From contig NZ_JBMNUX010000006.1 of assembly GCF_050946515.1 (NCBI RefSeq), positions 83,291 to 147,290 of the forward strand: a stretch of DNA of 64,000 bases. Reading direction: 5' to 3'. The translations under genes and the position numbers were made by a program. The first letter of the stretch is position 1. Each line of letters opens with the position of its first letter. Origin of the DNA: Tractidigestivibacter sp050946515 (GTDB lineage Bacteria; Actinomycetota; Coriobacteriia; Coriobacteriales; Atopobiaceae). This document shows positions 36,031-45,603 of the stretch, piece after piece. The notes under the pieces were generated by a model. That model was given only the letters and a program-made list of their open reading frames with translations. It did not search any database and had not been told where the DNA came from.

Positions 36031-39000
36031 TAATCTTCCTACGGCCGCGAATGACAAGACCAACGAAGCAGGCTAGCGCAACCAGCAAGCCGAAAGCAAG
36101 GATCCTCTCGTTGCCATGCCCGCCAGTCTCGGGTAGCGAATAGCCAGTCTCATCTGTGAAGAATGCGTTGGCCTTATACGAATCCTCTGTCGCCGTCTCG
36201 TCATCATCACCATCGCCGCCGGTGCTGGGCAGCTCGCTTCCCTTATTGATGCCAACGTCATACGAGGTGTCCGCGGTGATGATTAGCTCCTTGTTCTTGC
36301 CGAGCGTGTACCCCTCCGGCGCCTTGAGCTCCTTTACCAGGTACTTGCTCTCGGTCAGCCCGGTGAACTGCACGAATGCAGGCGGGTAGTCGCCATTAGC
36401 GCCATTAGCGGGCTTCAAGAAGCCCGCGCTATACTCTGCCGTCTCTCCAAGGTCCTTCAGGTAGTAGACGGCTCCGTCCTTGCTGATGGTCCTGGGGACG
36501 TCACCGGCAAGCAGGCCGTACTCGGCAAGCTTGCTCTCGAGGTCGGAGTCATCGATCTTATCGTCGACGCTGGGCGAGTAGAGCCCAATCACCGCACCAG
36601 GAAGCTGGTCGCCCTTCTTAAGGGTTGCCTCGTCGGTGGTCATGGCATGCTCGTCGTCGGTCCCGTCGTAGATCTTTCCAGTCTCGGTTTCTCCAGTCGT
36701 GGAGTCCTCGTAGGTGTAGTCCTCTGCGAACTTCACGATGGTGGCATTCCACGATTGCATGACCCTCACGCCCACCTTGAGCGGGGTCGCCTCGAGGTTG
36801 TTGCCATTGATGGTGGCCTGATAGCCGAACGAGTTCCATGCGATGGCGCTCTTTCCCGTGGGAATCGTTCCCTTGTTGGCCTTGGCGTCGAAGGTAACGC
36901 GAACGATATACCCAGGAGGTATGGTGCCGTTCGCCATGCGGATGCGGAAGGAGCGCGCAGTATCGGGATAACTGTCCCAGCCCGTTGAGGTCTTGCCATC
37001 CCAGTCGTCCTGCGTGAACTCTGTCTTCTCGGACCACTCTACGGTGTAGAGCGAAGGATCCAGGAGGGATATGTTGCCCTCATCGTCCACGATCTGAACC
37101 GTGACCTTGGGGTTGGTGGCGAAGTCGACGTTGAACTGGCTGTCGCGCTCGTTCGTCGTGTAGAAGGAGTAATGGTCGCCCGTCTCCGGAAGCCCATCGA
37201 TGATGGTGAACGCGGTCATGTTGTTCTCGCTCACGTTCTTCACGTCCAACGTGTACGTGAACACGTCAGAGGCGTTCTCGAGCGTGACGTAGTTGGGTTC
37301 ATCCGTGCACAAGGCCGTGACGCTCGACTCGGACCCATCCTCTTCCGTTACGGGGGCAGTCACGCCGATTACCGCGGTGGCGCCTGCATAGTCTCGAATC
37401 GGGATGATTGCCTGCGCTCTCACCGAGCGGCGAGAGCTGGTGCTCGAGCCGTCAAAGGCGTCGTAGTCGATGTTGGTGCCAAACTGCACCTTGTCCTCGT
37501 TGTAGGTATTGGTGTTCAGCGGCGTGAAGGTGGCGTCGTTGAACAGCGTCATGGAGGACGCCGAGCTCTTGTTGACCGTGCTGAGCTGGAGCACTGCCTG
37601 CTGTCCCGGCAGGATTGACTGATCGTCGCTGGACCAGGAGCTGCTGGTCTTGTATCCGGAGTATGCCGTAATGTCCAGCCGGAGCCTACCATCGTCAGTG
37701 CGCTTGAGGGCGGCGCGGTAGTAGTAGGACGAGGAATTCAACCCTCTGAATGCCACGTAGCCACCGTTGACGGTGAGGGTCGTCGTGGTTGTCGACCATG
37801 TCGCGGGGTTCCTAATGGACACGACAACCGACTTCGCGTTCGCTGCCGTCACGGGCGTGGACCCATCTGTCGACGTCCACTCGCCGAAGCTCATTATCGT
37901 ACGAGCGGCGCTTCCGTTCAGGGCGAGCTTCACGTCTCCTGTGTACAGATAGGGAGAGCCGACGATGTCGCTGATCGTGTACTTGGAGATTGGCGCGGAT
38001 CCGTCGTTTCTCGCGGTGACCTCCCAGTTTATGGTGTCTGTTCCTGTCGCAAATGTGGTGTCGGTGTTGGGAGACGAAGACCCCACCTGGGTCCTTGACG
38101 CGACGACCTTGGTGATGCCCGGCACGACCTCGGGCGGGTTGAGGCTTACGGAGGAGACGAGCCACTGGCTCGTGGTGGACGAGCCTGTCAGGCCGTTTTC
38201 CTTCGCAAACGTCCTGTCCTCGACTGAGGAGTCGCCGTCATTGGCGCTCGCGCTCTCGAAGTCCTTGGACTGTATGTCCGTTTCGGCGACGCTGACGTCA
38301 ACGCCACGGCTATCGAACGGCATTGCTGCAACGTTCGTCTCGACGTTGGACCCGTCTGCGTCGTTGGTCAGCATCACGTACGAGAATCCGAGATACTCGC
38401 CGGGGTTGAGGTAGTACTGGTCGCGGATGCTGTCATAGGAGAGGTTGCCCTGCTCCTTCGGGTCGTTGCCGGCCAAGTTGTTCTCGGGATATGTGTTGTC
38501 GATCTTGAAGTAGAGATTCCCTCCCTCGTTTGTTGCGTGGATTCCCGCAATCTTTGCGGTGTAGGAGCTGCGCGAGCCGGTGACCGTGAAGGGGAGTTTG
38601 GTAGAGGTCGTCCCCCAGTCGTCAAATCCCCCTGCATAGACGTTGCCGCCGGTGGTGTAGTCGAAGTCGATGTCCCCTTGGGTGAGGCAGCTCAGGATGG
38701 AGCCGGCGTGGCCGTTCCAAGAAGCGGTGAGGCTCCTCCCGTTGATGGACGTGTTGCTCCCCACGCCATATCCGCCAAGATACTTGAACCCGTCGGGAAC
38801 CTTGTCTTGGATGTCGTTGAGGTAGAGGCGGGAGCTGCCGTCGTTCACGATTGTCACGTAATAGACGACGTAGCCAAGGTAATTGCCTGTGTCTGGCGTG
38901 TAGGACGTTCGCCCGTCCACTCCCGTCGAAGCGTTGACCGGCATGCAGGCAAGCTTGTAGCCATTGTGACTTGTTGTCGAGAGGCTGTGGCCATCGCTGA

Positions 39001-42000
39001 CCGTGCCGGTCTCCACCACGCCCTTCTGAAGCCTTGCCTTTGCAGGCTCTCCGAGCGCGTGGTAGACGGTCGACTCCTGGTCCCTCACGTGCACGGTGTT
39101 CTGGACTCCCGTCGAGGCGTAGGCAGACTCGTACGCACTCCAGAGGTCGTCCGAGGGATACTGAAGCGTCACGTAGACATACGCATCGCCGGTGAGGGTC
39201 ATGCTGAAGCCGTCGCCCCAAACGAGGTACTGCTGAGTCGAATCGGTCTCCGTGCTCCCCGGTGCGACGTCAGAGACGCTCCACGTGTCGCCTCCGGTGA
39301 CGGTCACTCCGTCCTGCTGGGGGAACTCGACGGAGACGACGTGCCCGGAATCCGCCCAGGACCACGTCGCGTCTCCCGTCAGGCTCTTGGGCAGCGCGTC
39401 ATAGAAGTCCTCGCTGGTGAGCGTCTGCGCCGAGCCGTCGCCCGTATACTTGACCTTGATGCGGTAGGTGACCTCGGAGCCATCGCTGAGAATCGAGGTC
39501 GAAGTGGTCTCGTCGTCGGACGGGTCGCTCTCGACCATTTTGTCGGTTACGATGCCCTTCTCCGGCGACAGCTTGGAGACCTTGACGTCGGCCTCGTCGA
39601 AGAGGCGCTCGCCCTGCATGTCGCCAAGGAAGGCATAGTCTTTCGAGGTATAGGAGTCGCTGTCCGCAGGAACCTTGTAGCCTGTAGAAGTCGGGTCCAG
39701 AAGCGTCTGGTAGTCAATCTCAACGACGCCTTCCTTAGGATAGTCGGCGGTATGCAGGTACCAGCGCACGAGGGTGGTCGTGTCGGAGGACTCAGGCGTC
39801 ACCACGACGCTCGCGGCGGTAAAGGTCGTCCCGCTCCCAGCCGAGACTCCCGAGAACACGACGTTGCTGTATGTGGCGCTTTCCGAGCCGTTCGCAGCGA
39901 GCTTGTAGTAAGACTCCCCGTTGTATTCGATTGTCTCGAGACCGGAGGGCTCGAGTCCCGGGTTCAGGCTCACCGGGGCGAGAAGGACCTGGCCGTTGCA
40001 AATCTGGTCCTCCAACGGGAGGGCATCGTATTCGGGGCTCGAGTCGGAGCCGCTGCGGCTGACTTGGATCTTGTAGGACGCGACGTCTCCCGCGCCAGTC
40101 ACGTTCTTGTCTGCGGAGCCTGCATCAAACCAGTCGCCATCCGTCTGTGCCTGCTTGCTGATGGCGTACTCGTTCGTTATGGGAACGCTGTCGGTCCCCG
40201 ATGCCGTGAGGCTTCCCGCATTTACCGTTGCCTTGTTTGTGCCGTCGCCACCGTCGAGGGACTGCTTCTGCTGGTCGCGATCGGTGGAATCGTCCCTGGC
40301 AAGCATGAAGCTGTCCTTCGCAGTCGCCTGGACGTTATCCCAGGTGACGGTGGCGTTTGCCGCAATGGTCCCGTCAGGAATCGTGTAGGTGAGCTTGTAG
40401 GTCGTCTCGTATTGGATGACGACTCCGGAGCTGTCGAGAAGTGCTTGCAGGGCGTCCGCGCTGTCGACGGTCGTCGTCGTGCCGTCAATCGTTGCCTGGA
40501 CCTTGCCGTCGGAGGTACGACTGAACGACATCGTCGCATTCGACTTCTTGACGTTGCCTGGGTCGTAGGGCGGGTTAGAGTAGGTGCCGCCATCGTTTGA
40601 GTGCTGGGCGTCGGGCGAGCCGGTTCCACCGCTTGCGGTAGTCACCGAGGATGGCTGCCCGGAATCAGTGCGCTCCACGATGCGAACGTTCTCTGCGGAG
40701 ATCGTGAGGTTCGGTCCGTCGGTTGTGTCGGTTACGAGCATGCTCCAAATCTGCGAGGACGACACGTAGTAGGCAGTCGGAAGCTCGTCGACCATCGTCG
40801 TTGCCGAGATGGGGTCGGTTCCGGAGGCCTTTGCCGTGACCGTGAAGGTGATTGGGTCACCCCTGCTGATTGTCGGATACGCGTCCTCGTCATGCGTCTT
40901 CGTGACGGAAAGGGTCGTGGGGCTAACCGTTATCGCCTTGGTGGTGGCGTTCGAGCTCGATGTGGAGTCATCCGTCCAGCTGTAGTCGACGGTCTGGCTC
41001 ACGTTGTTGGACACGGTTGCCGAGGCGGTCGAGGAGTCCGTGGGAATGTCGGTGACGAAGACGTTGTCACCGTAGCTGATGCTATAGGTCTTCGCCGGGT
41101 TGAAGGCGGTTGTCGCCGAAGTCCAGTTGGGATCTTCGAAGTGCCATACCAGCTGGATATTGCCGTCGACGAGCTTCGCCTCGGGCCACGGATGCTGCCC
41201 GTTGCTGCCCGTGCCGGTGCTCGACCAAAAGTCCTGAAGCGTGAGGATTCGGTGGGCGACGCCATTCTCGTCGTTCCAATACAGCGATGCGTAGTTGGCG
41301 TAGGTCACAGAATCGTTGCCGTATTTCCAATACAGCGTGTGAGCTCCGGGGTTGTATGCATTGGAGCTGATGGTCTTGTCGCCCCAGTCGGCGACGATCT
41401 CGGGGTTGAGGCAGACGCCGTCCGGAAGGTCGGTCGTGTCGGTGTAGGTGACCTTCTGCACGTTGTCCTGCCCGAGCGTCTTGGTTGTCGGTGAGGTGCG
41501 GGCGGTCTTGTTGTTCGTTGCTTTGAAAGCCACGCCCTTTAGGAAGTAGACGTCCTTGCTGACGCCGTTGTCGGTCACCGTTCCCCTCACGAGGACGGCG
41601 TCCGAGTCTGGGGCATCAACCTTGGACGAGAAGTACTCGTCGCGCGAAGTCGCCCAGTCTCCCTCTTGGACCTCTGCGCTCGAGACGAGAGTTCCCGTCT
41701 CCTCGGTGTCTGGCACGGTGACCGCCCAGATCTTTGCCCCTCCGCCCGGGGTCGTGGGGGAGGCGTACGTGGTGATTAGGTTGAGGTTGAGGGAAGAGCC
41801 GCTTCCGTAATAGGGAAACTCGAGGTAGTAGGTGCTGTCAGTGCCTGTCACCTTGTGGAACGAGTACTCGTGTCCATCGGCGAACGTGTAGGTTCCGCCA
41901 TCCACGAGGGAGTTGTTCGACGAGGTGAAAATCTCTCCGGGGCAGCTTGCGTCATTCGGGGTGAGCTGGACGTACACGCGCACCTTCGAGGTGTCCTCGA

Positions 42001-43606
42001 CGTTGGTCTCGTTGATGGTGATGTTGGTCGTCAGCACCTCCCCGGTGTAGCGGTAATAGACGCCGTCGGAACCCTGCGTCCGCTCGGTGGAGTCGCTGGT
42101 CGTGCCGTTGGAGCCGCTGACGATGGTGGCGCGCCCTGCGGTGATGGAGCCGGTCGTTGCGCTGGTCGCCATCGGGGAGATCCCCATTGACGAGATCGTC
42201 AGGGCGAGGGGGCTCGTTTTCCGAACGCTCCCTGATGTTGGGCTCGAGAGGGGGTCTGCAAGGGAGGACGTGTCGGCTGACTGGCTCTCGGAGGCAACCG
42301 TCGATATCTCTGACGTGCTGGATTCCTCTGGCACGCTGGACTCGAGGCCTGCCGCGTCGCTCGCCGTGGCGTCCTGCTGCGCGTCGGGAATGGTGGCGTC
42401 GGTGTCCTCCACGTCGGTGGCGCTTTCGGTTGCGGAGCCTGTCTCGGCACCGTCCTCGGCGCCCGAGGCGGCTTCGTCCTCCGTCCCCGCGGAGTCGGAG
42501 GGCTCCTCCTCGGGGACCTCAGGCAGGACAACGCCCAAGATGCGCGCGTCGTCGGCCCCCATGCTCCAGCGGACGACGGTTCCCGTGTCGTCAACAAGGA
42601 TCAGCTGCATGCGCTTGGCGCCTGTCGCGTTTGCGTCGCGCTGCGCCGTGTAGGCGCCAAGCGCATCGGCAGCGGCGGCGGGAGCGGAGGCCCCGGGCTG
42701 TGCCACAAGCTCCACTATTCCTGCATTGTCGATGGCGCCGTCGCCGTTAGCGTCGAGAAGGACGATGCTCCCTGGCTCGGGCATGGTCCCGTCGGCGGCA
42801 AGCAGGAGCTTCTCGTTGGCGTTCGAGACGGCCTTCGACCAGGCGGATAGCGGCGCTTCCACGTCGGGGGAGGGTAGGGTGTCGTTGCCCGCATAATGAA
42901 GCACGAAGTTCAGAAGGGCGGCGGGCTGTGCGGCGTACGGGTCCCCCGCGAATGCGCCATAGCGGCTCCATGCGCGGGTGGTGCCGTCAGCGGCCTTGCC
43001 AGTCACGTCAGAGCGTTGGACGTTGCCCACCTGGGTCTGCGCGATTGCGACGATGTTCGCTGCGGGATCGTCCCCTAAGGTAACCCCCGCGACGGTCTTC
43101 TCCCAGTCTGTCGCCGTCTCAGTCGGAGCAGGCTGCTCAGAGACAGTCTGCTTGGAGGAGGCGTCCGCGGCAGAAGCCGACTGGTCCTTCGTGGAGGAGG
43201 CGTCCGAAGCAGAGGCCGATGTGGTCTGAGTGGCGGAGGTATCCTTAGCGGGCGTAGACTGCTCCGCCGCTTGAGAGGAAGCATTGCTATCGCCTTGGTC
43301 AGACGCGCTAGCTGCAGCTTCTTCAGTCGATGCAGTTTCCTGAACGGTTTGTGCAGCGTCGTCTGACTCTGGCTCTTGCTCGGTAGCCGCTGTGCCTTCG
43401 TCGTCTTTGGCGACGCTCTTCTCAGAGGTCTCCACGATGCCGACCTCAGCGCTGCTGGCATCATTTAGCGTGAAGCCGAACTGCGCAGTGCCAACCAAAA
43501 CCGTCACAGCAACCACCGCGCAAAGCACGGCAATAACCCTTCCCATGACGCGACGCTGTCCAACGCGTCTCAGAGCCCTGCGAATCTTGTCCTCAAGGTT
43601 CGTCAT
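36023..43606 (-). CDS. Giant LPXTG-anchored adhesin with a degenerate amidase-like domain
   Basis: 2527 residues. A cytoplasmic start and a hydrophobic export segment at about 22–45, then a 110-residue Ser/Ala/Thr/Glu-rich spacer. About 165–345 resembles CHAP/NlpC amidases in layout, but the Cys position (GDPYAAQPAALLNFVLHYAG) and His position (AIDNAGIVEL) are replaced. About 2000 residues of repeated beta-sandwich domains follow, rich in Thr/Asp/Asn like isopeptide-bonded Cna-B/DUF11 stalks. The last 150 residues contain a SpaA-type domain with E-box-like YLVKELKAPEGYTLG, LPSTG at 2459, and the anchor LPETG at 2491 with membrane helix and RGRRK tail. Likely a cell-surface adhesin linked to wall or pilus by sortase. 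ATG follows GAGGAGGT. Confidence 0.85.
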   Translation of the reverse strand: MTNLEDKIRRALRRVGQRRVMGRVIAVLCAVVAVTVLVGTAQFGFTLNDASSAEVGIVETSEKSVAKDDEGTAATEQEPESDDAAQTVQETASTEEAAASASDQGDSNASSQAAEQSTPAKDTSATQTTSASASDASSTKDQSASAADASSKQTVSEQPAPTETATDWEKTVAGVTLGDDPAANIVAIAQTQVGNVQRSDVTGKAADGTTRAWSRYGAFAGDPYAAQPAALLNFVLHYAGNDTLPSPDVEAPLSAWSKAVSNANEKLLLAADGTMPEPGSIVLLDANGDGAIDNAGIVELVAQPGASAPAAAADALGAYTAQRDANATGAKRMQLILVDDTGTVVRWSMGADDARILGVVLPEVPEEEPSDSAGTEDEAASGAEDGAETGSATESATDVEDTDATIPDAQQDATASDAAGLESSVPEESSTSEISTVASESQSADTSSLADPLSSPTSGSVRKTSPLALTISSMGISPMATSATTGSITAGRATIVSGSNGTTSDSTERTQGSDGVYYRYTGEVLTTNITINETNVEDTSKVRVYVQLTPNDASCPGEIFTSSNNSLVDGGTYTFADGHEYSFHKVTGTDSTYYLEFPYYGSGSSLNLNLITTYASPTTPGGGAKIWAVTVPDTEETGTLVSSAEVQEGDWATSRDEYFSSKVDAPDSDAVLVRGTVTDNGVSKDVYFLKGVAFKATNNKTARTSPTTKTLGQDNVQKVTYTDTTDLPDGVCLNPEIVADWGDKTISSNAYNPGAHTLYWKYGNDSVTYANYASLYWNDENGVAHRILTLQDFWSSTGTGSNGQHPWPEAKLVDGNIQLVWHFEDPNWTSATTAFNPAKTYSISYGDNVFVTDIPTDSSTASATVSNNVSQTVDYSWTDDSTSSSNATTKAITVSPTTLSVTKTHDEDAYPTISRGDPITFTVTAKASGTDPISATTMVDELPTAYYVSSSQIWSMLVTDTTDGPNLTISAENVRIVERTDSGQPSSVTTASGGTGSPDAQHSNDGGTYSNPPYDPGNVKKSNATMSFSRTSDGKVQATIDGTTTTVDSADALQALLDSSGVVIQYETTYKLTYTIPDGTIAANATVTWDNVQATAKDSFMLARDDSTDRDQQKQSLDGGDGTNKATVNAGSLTASGTDSVPITNEYAISKQAQTDGDWFDAGSADKNVTGAGDVASYKIQVSRSGSDSSPEYDALPLEDQICNGQVLLAPVSLNPGLEPSGLETIEYNGESYYKLAANGSESATYSNVVFSGVSAGSGTTFTAASVVVTPESSDTTTLVRWYLHTADYPKEGVVEIDYQTLLDPTSTGYKVPADSDSYTSKDYAFLGDMQGERLFDEADVKVSKLSPEKGIVTDKMVESDPSDDETTSTSILSDGSEVTYRIKVKYTGDGSAQTLTSEDFYDALPKSLTGDATWSWADSGHVVSVEFPQQDGVTVTGGDTWSVSDVAPGSTETDSTQQYLVWGDGFSMTLTGDAYVYVTLQYPSDDLWSAYESAYASTGVQNTVHVRDQESTVYHALGEPAKARLQKGVVETGTVSDGHSLSTTSHNGYKLACMPVNASTGVDGRTSYTPDTGNYLGYVVYYVTIVNDGSSRLYLNDIQDKVPDGFKYLGGYGVGSNTSINGRSLTASWNGHAGSILSCLTQGDIDFDYTTGGNVYAGGFDDWGTTSTKLPFTVTGSRSSYTAKIAGIHATNEGGNLYFKIDNTYPENNLAGNDPKEQGNLSYDSIRDQYYLNPGEYLGFSYVMLTNDADGSNVETNVAAMPFDSRGVDVSVAETDIQSKDFESASANDGDSSVEDRTFAKENGLTGSSTTSQWLVSSVSLNPPEVVPGITKVVASRTQVGSSSPNTDTTFATGTDTINWEVTARNDGSAPISKYTISDIVGSPYLYTGDVKLALNGSAARTIMSFGEWTSTDGSTPVTAANAKSVVVSIRNPATWSTTTTTLTVNGGYVAFRGLNSSSYYYRAALKRTDDGRLRLDITAYSGYKTSSSWSSDDQSILPGQQAVLQLSTVNKSSASSMTLFNDATFTPLNTNTYNEDKVQFGTNIDYDAFDGSSTSSRRSVRAQAIIPIRDYAGATAVIGVTAPVTEEDGSESSVTALCTDEPNYVTLENASDVFTYTLDVKNVSENNMTAFTIIDGLPETGDHYSFYTTNERDSQFNVDFATNPKVTVQIVDDEGNISLLDPSLYTVEWSEKTEFTQDDWDGKTSTGWDSYPDTARSFRIRMANGTIPPGYIVRVTFDAKANKGTIPTGKSAIAWNSFGYQATINGNNLEATPLKVGVRVMQSWNATIVKFAEDYTYEDSTTGETETGKIYDGTDDEHAMTTDEATLKKGDQLPGAVIGLYSPSVDDKIDDSDLESKLAEYGLLAGDVPRTISKDGAVYYLKDLGETAEYSAGFLKPANGANGDYPPAFVQFTGLTESKYLVKELKAPEGYTLGKNKELIITADTSYDVGINKGSELPSTGGDGDDDETATEDSYKANAFFTDETGYSLPETGGHGNERILAFGLLVALACFVGLVIRGRRKISE

Positions 43607-43612
43607 TCCGAC

Positions 43613-44599
43613 TTACCTCCTCTCCCGCTCGCGTGGTGCGCTGGCGGAATCACGCCGCGCGCGCACGACCAGCGCTACGGCAATCAGACTGCAGCCAACG
43701 AGCGAAATGAGTGCGATTTGGGTGGGTTGCTCTCCTGTGCCGGGCGTCAACAGCGAGGTCTTGCCTGATGGAGTGCTCGTGCCAGGCTTGGCTGACTTGT
43801 GGTTCGTCAGGACGAAGGAGCCGTCGCTTCGCGCGTCAACTGTGAAGGAGTAGCCGGATGGGACGTTCTTCTCCGCAACGGTCCATTCGTGTCCGGTCTC
43901 GCAATCCCACTCGTAACGCCAGCCATTGTCGTCTGAGAGCTCGACGGTGGCGAAGGGGCTGCCGTCGCAGCTGATTTGCACGGTTATGCTGTCAGGGCGA
44001 CCTGAGCCATCGTCATCCCATAGCTTCATCACGCCGCGTCTCTCTGGCTCTGTGAGGCTCTGTCCCTTGGGGGTGATTGTTGCGTCCGGCATCCCGCTTT
44101 GGGTCGATACGCTTACGATGGAAGGCGAGAACGACCACGACATTCCGTCCGTGGCGGCGAGCGTCTGGGGAACCACGAGGTAGACGCCGTCATCGAGGCC
44201 ACTGAGGATTGCGGTGCCGCCGGCATTGGTGACCGCAGCCGCGTCTGCCGGAACGCCTTCGACAATGGCGTAGCAGTAGAGCCCTTCCGCGAGCTGCGAC
44301 CACTTTTTGGTGCCATCGCCGGGCCACTCGGTCGAGCCGTCGTCGCTTAGGGTTGAGACCCCGGATTCAGAGAACGGCTCAACCAGCGCGCAGTCGCCAT
44401 CGATGGAGGCAATGCGCCAAGCGCGGACTCTCATTCCGGAAATCGCGGGTGTCCCGTCACCTGCCTGCACAGTTATGCTGCATGCGCCTTCCGCTCGGGC
44501 GACTCGAGGCGAAAGGCCGATGGTAGCGGCAAGGGCTAGCAGCAGCGCCATGGGCACTGCAAGCAAACGGTGCCAGTGCGGTGAGAATCCTCTTCTCAT
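43613..44599 (-). CDS. Minor pilin / Cna-B surface protein
   Basis: 328 residues from ATG 44599, overlapping the sortase stop as ATGA. Signal peptide MRRGFSPHWHRLLAVPMALLLALAATIG with cleavage near ARA. At least two Cna-B-like domains: one ending GLDDGVYLVVPQT and a second with RGVMKLWDDDGSGRPDSITV and YEWDCETGHEWTVAEKNVPSGY. The C-terminus has a membrane helix and Arg-rich tail, but the sorting motif reads LTPGTG and not a clean LPXTG. It probably forms a pilus tip or base subunit. Six bases separate it from the giant adhesin gene. Confidence 0.82.
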   Translation of the reverse strand: MRRGFSPHWHRLLAVPMALLLALAATIGLSPRVARAEGACSITVQAGDGTPAISGMRVRAWRIASIDGDCALVEPFSESGVSTLSDDGSTEWPGDGTKKWSQLAEGLYCYAIVEGVPADAAAVTNAGGTAILSGLDDGVYLVVPQTLAATDGMSWSFSPSIVSVSTQSGMPDATITPKGQSLTEPERRGVMKLWDDDGSGRPDSITVQISCDGSPFATVELSDDNGWRYEWDCETGHEWTVAEKNVPSGYSFTVDARSDGSFVLTNHKSAKPGTSTPSGKTSLLTPGTGEQPTQIALISLVGCSLIAVALVVRARRDSASAPRERERR

Positions 44600-45516
44600 C
44601 CTTCTTTTCCCTTCCCTATGGTGGAGGCAACCCGACGGGCTGCCTCGCGGGCTTCGCGCTTCTGGCGGCGACGCACGATGAGCGCCACCATCACGGCGAC
44701 GAATGCCGGGACCGCGAGTATGCAGGCGACGAGGAGGGGATCGACCCTCGTTGCGTCTGCTGCCACATACCCCTGGTCCGGGTAGTCGATCCTGTGCCCG
44801 CGAACGAGCAGGCGATGCGTGTTCACTGCGTAGGGCGTGCACGTGACCAGCGTGCAGAGGTCCTCGCCCTGCTGGATTTGAAGGTCGTCGAGCTGGTCGG
44901 GCAGGACGATGCGAATCTGGTCGACCTCGTAGGCGAGGTCGCGGTCGAGCACGTGGATGAAGAAGACGTCGCCCACCTGAAGCTGGTCGAGGTTGGTGAA
45001 GAGCTCGCTGGTGGGAAGCCCGCGGTGCCCGGAGAGCACCGTGTGCGTTGAGGGACCGCCACCCGGAAGCGACGAGCCCTCAACGTGCCCGACGCCTGCG
45101 GTGAGGACGTCGTCGGAGGTGCCGTGGTAGATGGGCAGGTCAATGCCCAGCTTGGGGATCTCGACATGCCCCATCATTGCGATGGCGTCTCCCTGGGGGT
45201 TGAGCGCGGCCATGTACTCGGCGTGCATCCCTTCGGGGAAGGACGTCGTAAAGCCAATGCTGGCGACCTCGGCGTTATACGCGTCCACCTTGGCCCACTC
45301 GGCGTCGAAGTCCTCCTGCGTCAAGGAGGAGACCGAGGAGTCGTAGCTTGAGACCGCCTTCTCCATTACGTGCGTGGTGTAGATGTTTGAGACCGTTGGA
45401 TAGAGAAGGACGGCGAGGCCGAAGAGAAAGCCAACGACGAGCAGCGCGTCAACGACGCGCCCGCCCCTGGGCTTGCCAGCTCCGGCCCTCTTGCCCTTGT
45501 CCCCGTTTCTTCTCAT
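44596..45516 (-). CDS. Class C (pilin-polymerising) sortase
   Basis: 306 residues. Membrane segments at both ends (VVDALLVVGFLFGLAVLLYP; LLVACILAVPAFVAVMVALIV) enclose the sortase barrel. Catalytic residues are intact: His in VLSGHRGLP, Cys in TLVTCTPYAVNTHRLLVRG, and the following Arg. Class C enzymes join pilin subunits through the LPXTG threonine and a lysine of the next subunit. Located between the major and minor pilin genes, as usual. RBS GGAGAGAGG precedes the ATG. Confidence 0.94.
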   Translation of the reverse strand: MRRNGDKGKRAGAGKPRGGRVVDALLVVGFLFGLAVLLYPTVSNIYTTHVMEKAVSSYDSSVSSLTQEDFDAEWAKVDAYNAEVASIGFTTSFPEGMHAEYMAALNPQGDAIAMMGHVEIPKLGIDLPIYHGTSDDVLTAGVGHVEGSSLPGGGPSTHTVLSGHRGLPTSELFTNLDQLQVGDVFFIHVLDRDLAYEVDQIRIVLPDQLDDLQIQQGEDLCTLVTCTPYAVNTHRLLVRGHRIDYPDQGYVAADATRVDPLLVACILAVPAFVAVMVALIVRRRQKREAREAARRVASTIGKGKEG

Positions 45517-45532
45517 GGCCTCTCTCCAAAGG

Positions 45533-45563
45533 CCCCTCCCGCCGGGTATCCCGGCGGGAGGGG
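45533..45563 (-). other. Perfect 14-bp stem-loop between major pilin and sortase genes
   Basis: CCCCTCCCGCCGGG and its exact complement are separated by TAT. No T-tract follows on the minus strand, so it is not a standard terminator. In this place it could protect the 3' end of the abundant pilin message and lower sortase expression. Confidence 0.65.
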
Positions 45564-45603
45564 ATGTGCGAGGGGACGGCGCACGTCTCCCCGCGGCTGT
45601 TGG

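Noticed and set aside
38537..40600. A 687-codon plus-strand frame inside the adhesin region
   Set aside because: It is antisense to the adhesin, has no start signal, and reads as Arg/Val-rich filler. The adhesin frame has a signal, domains and an anchor.
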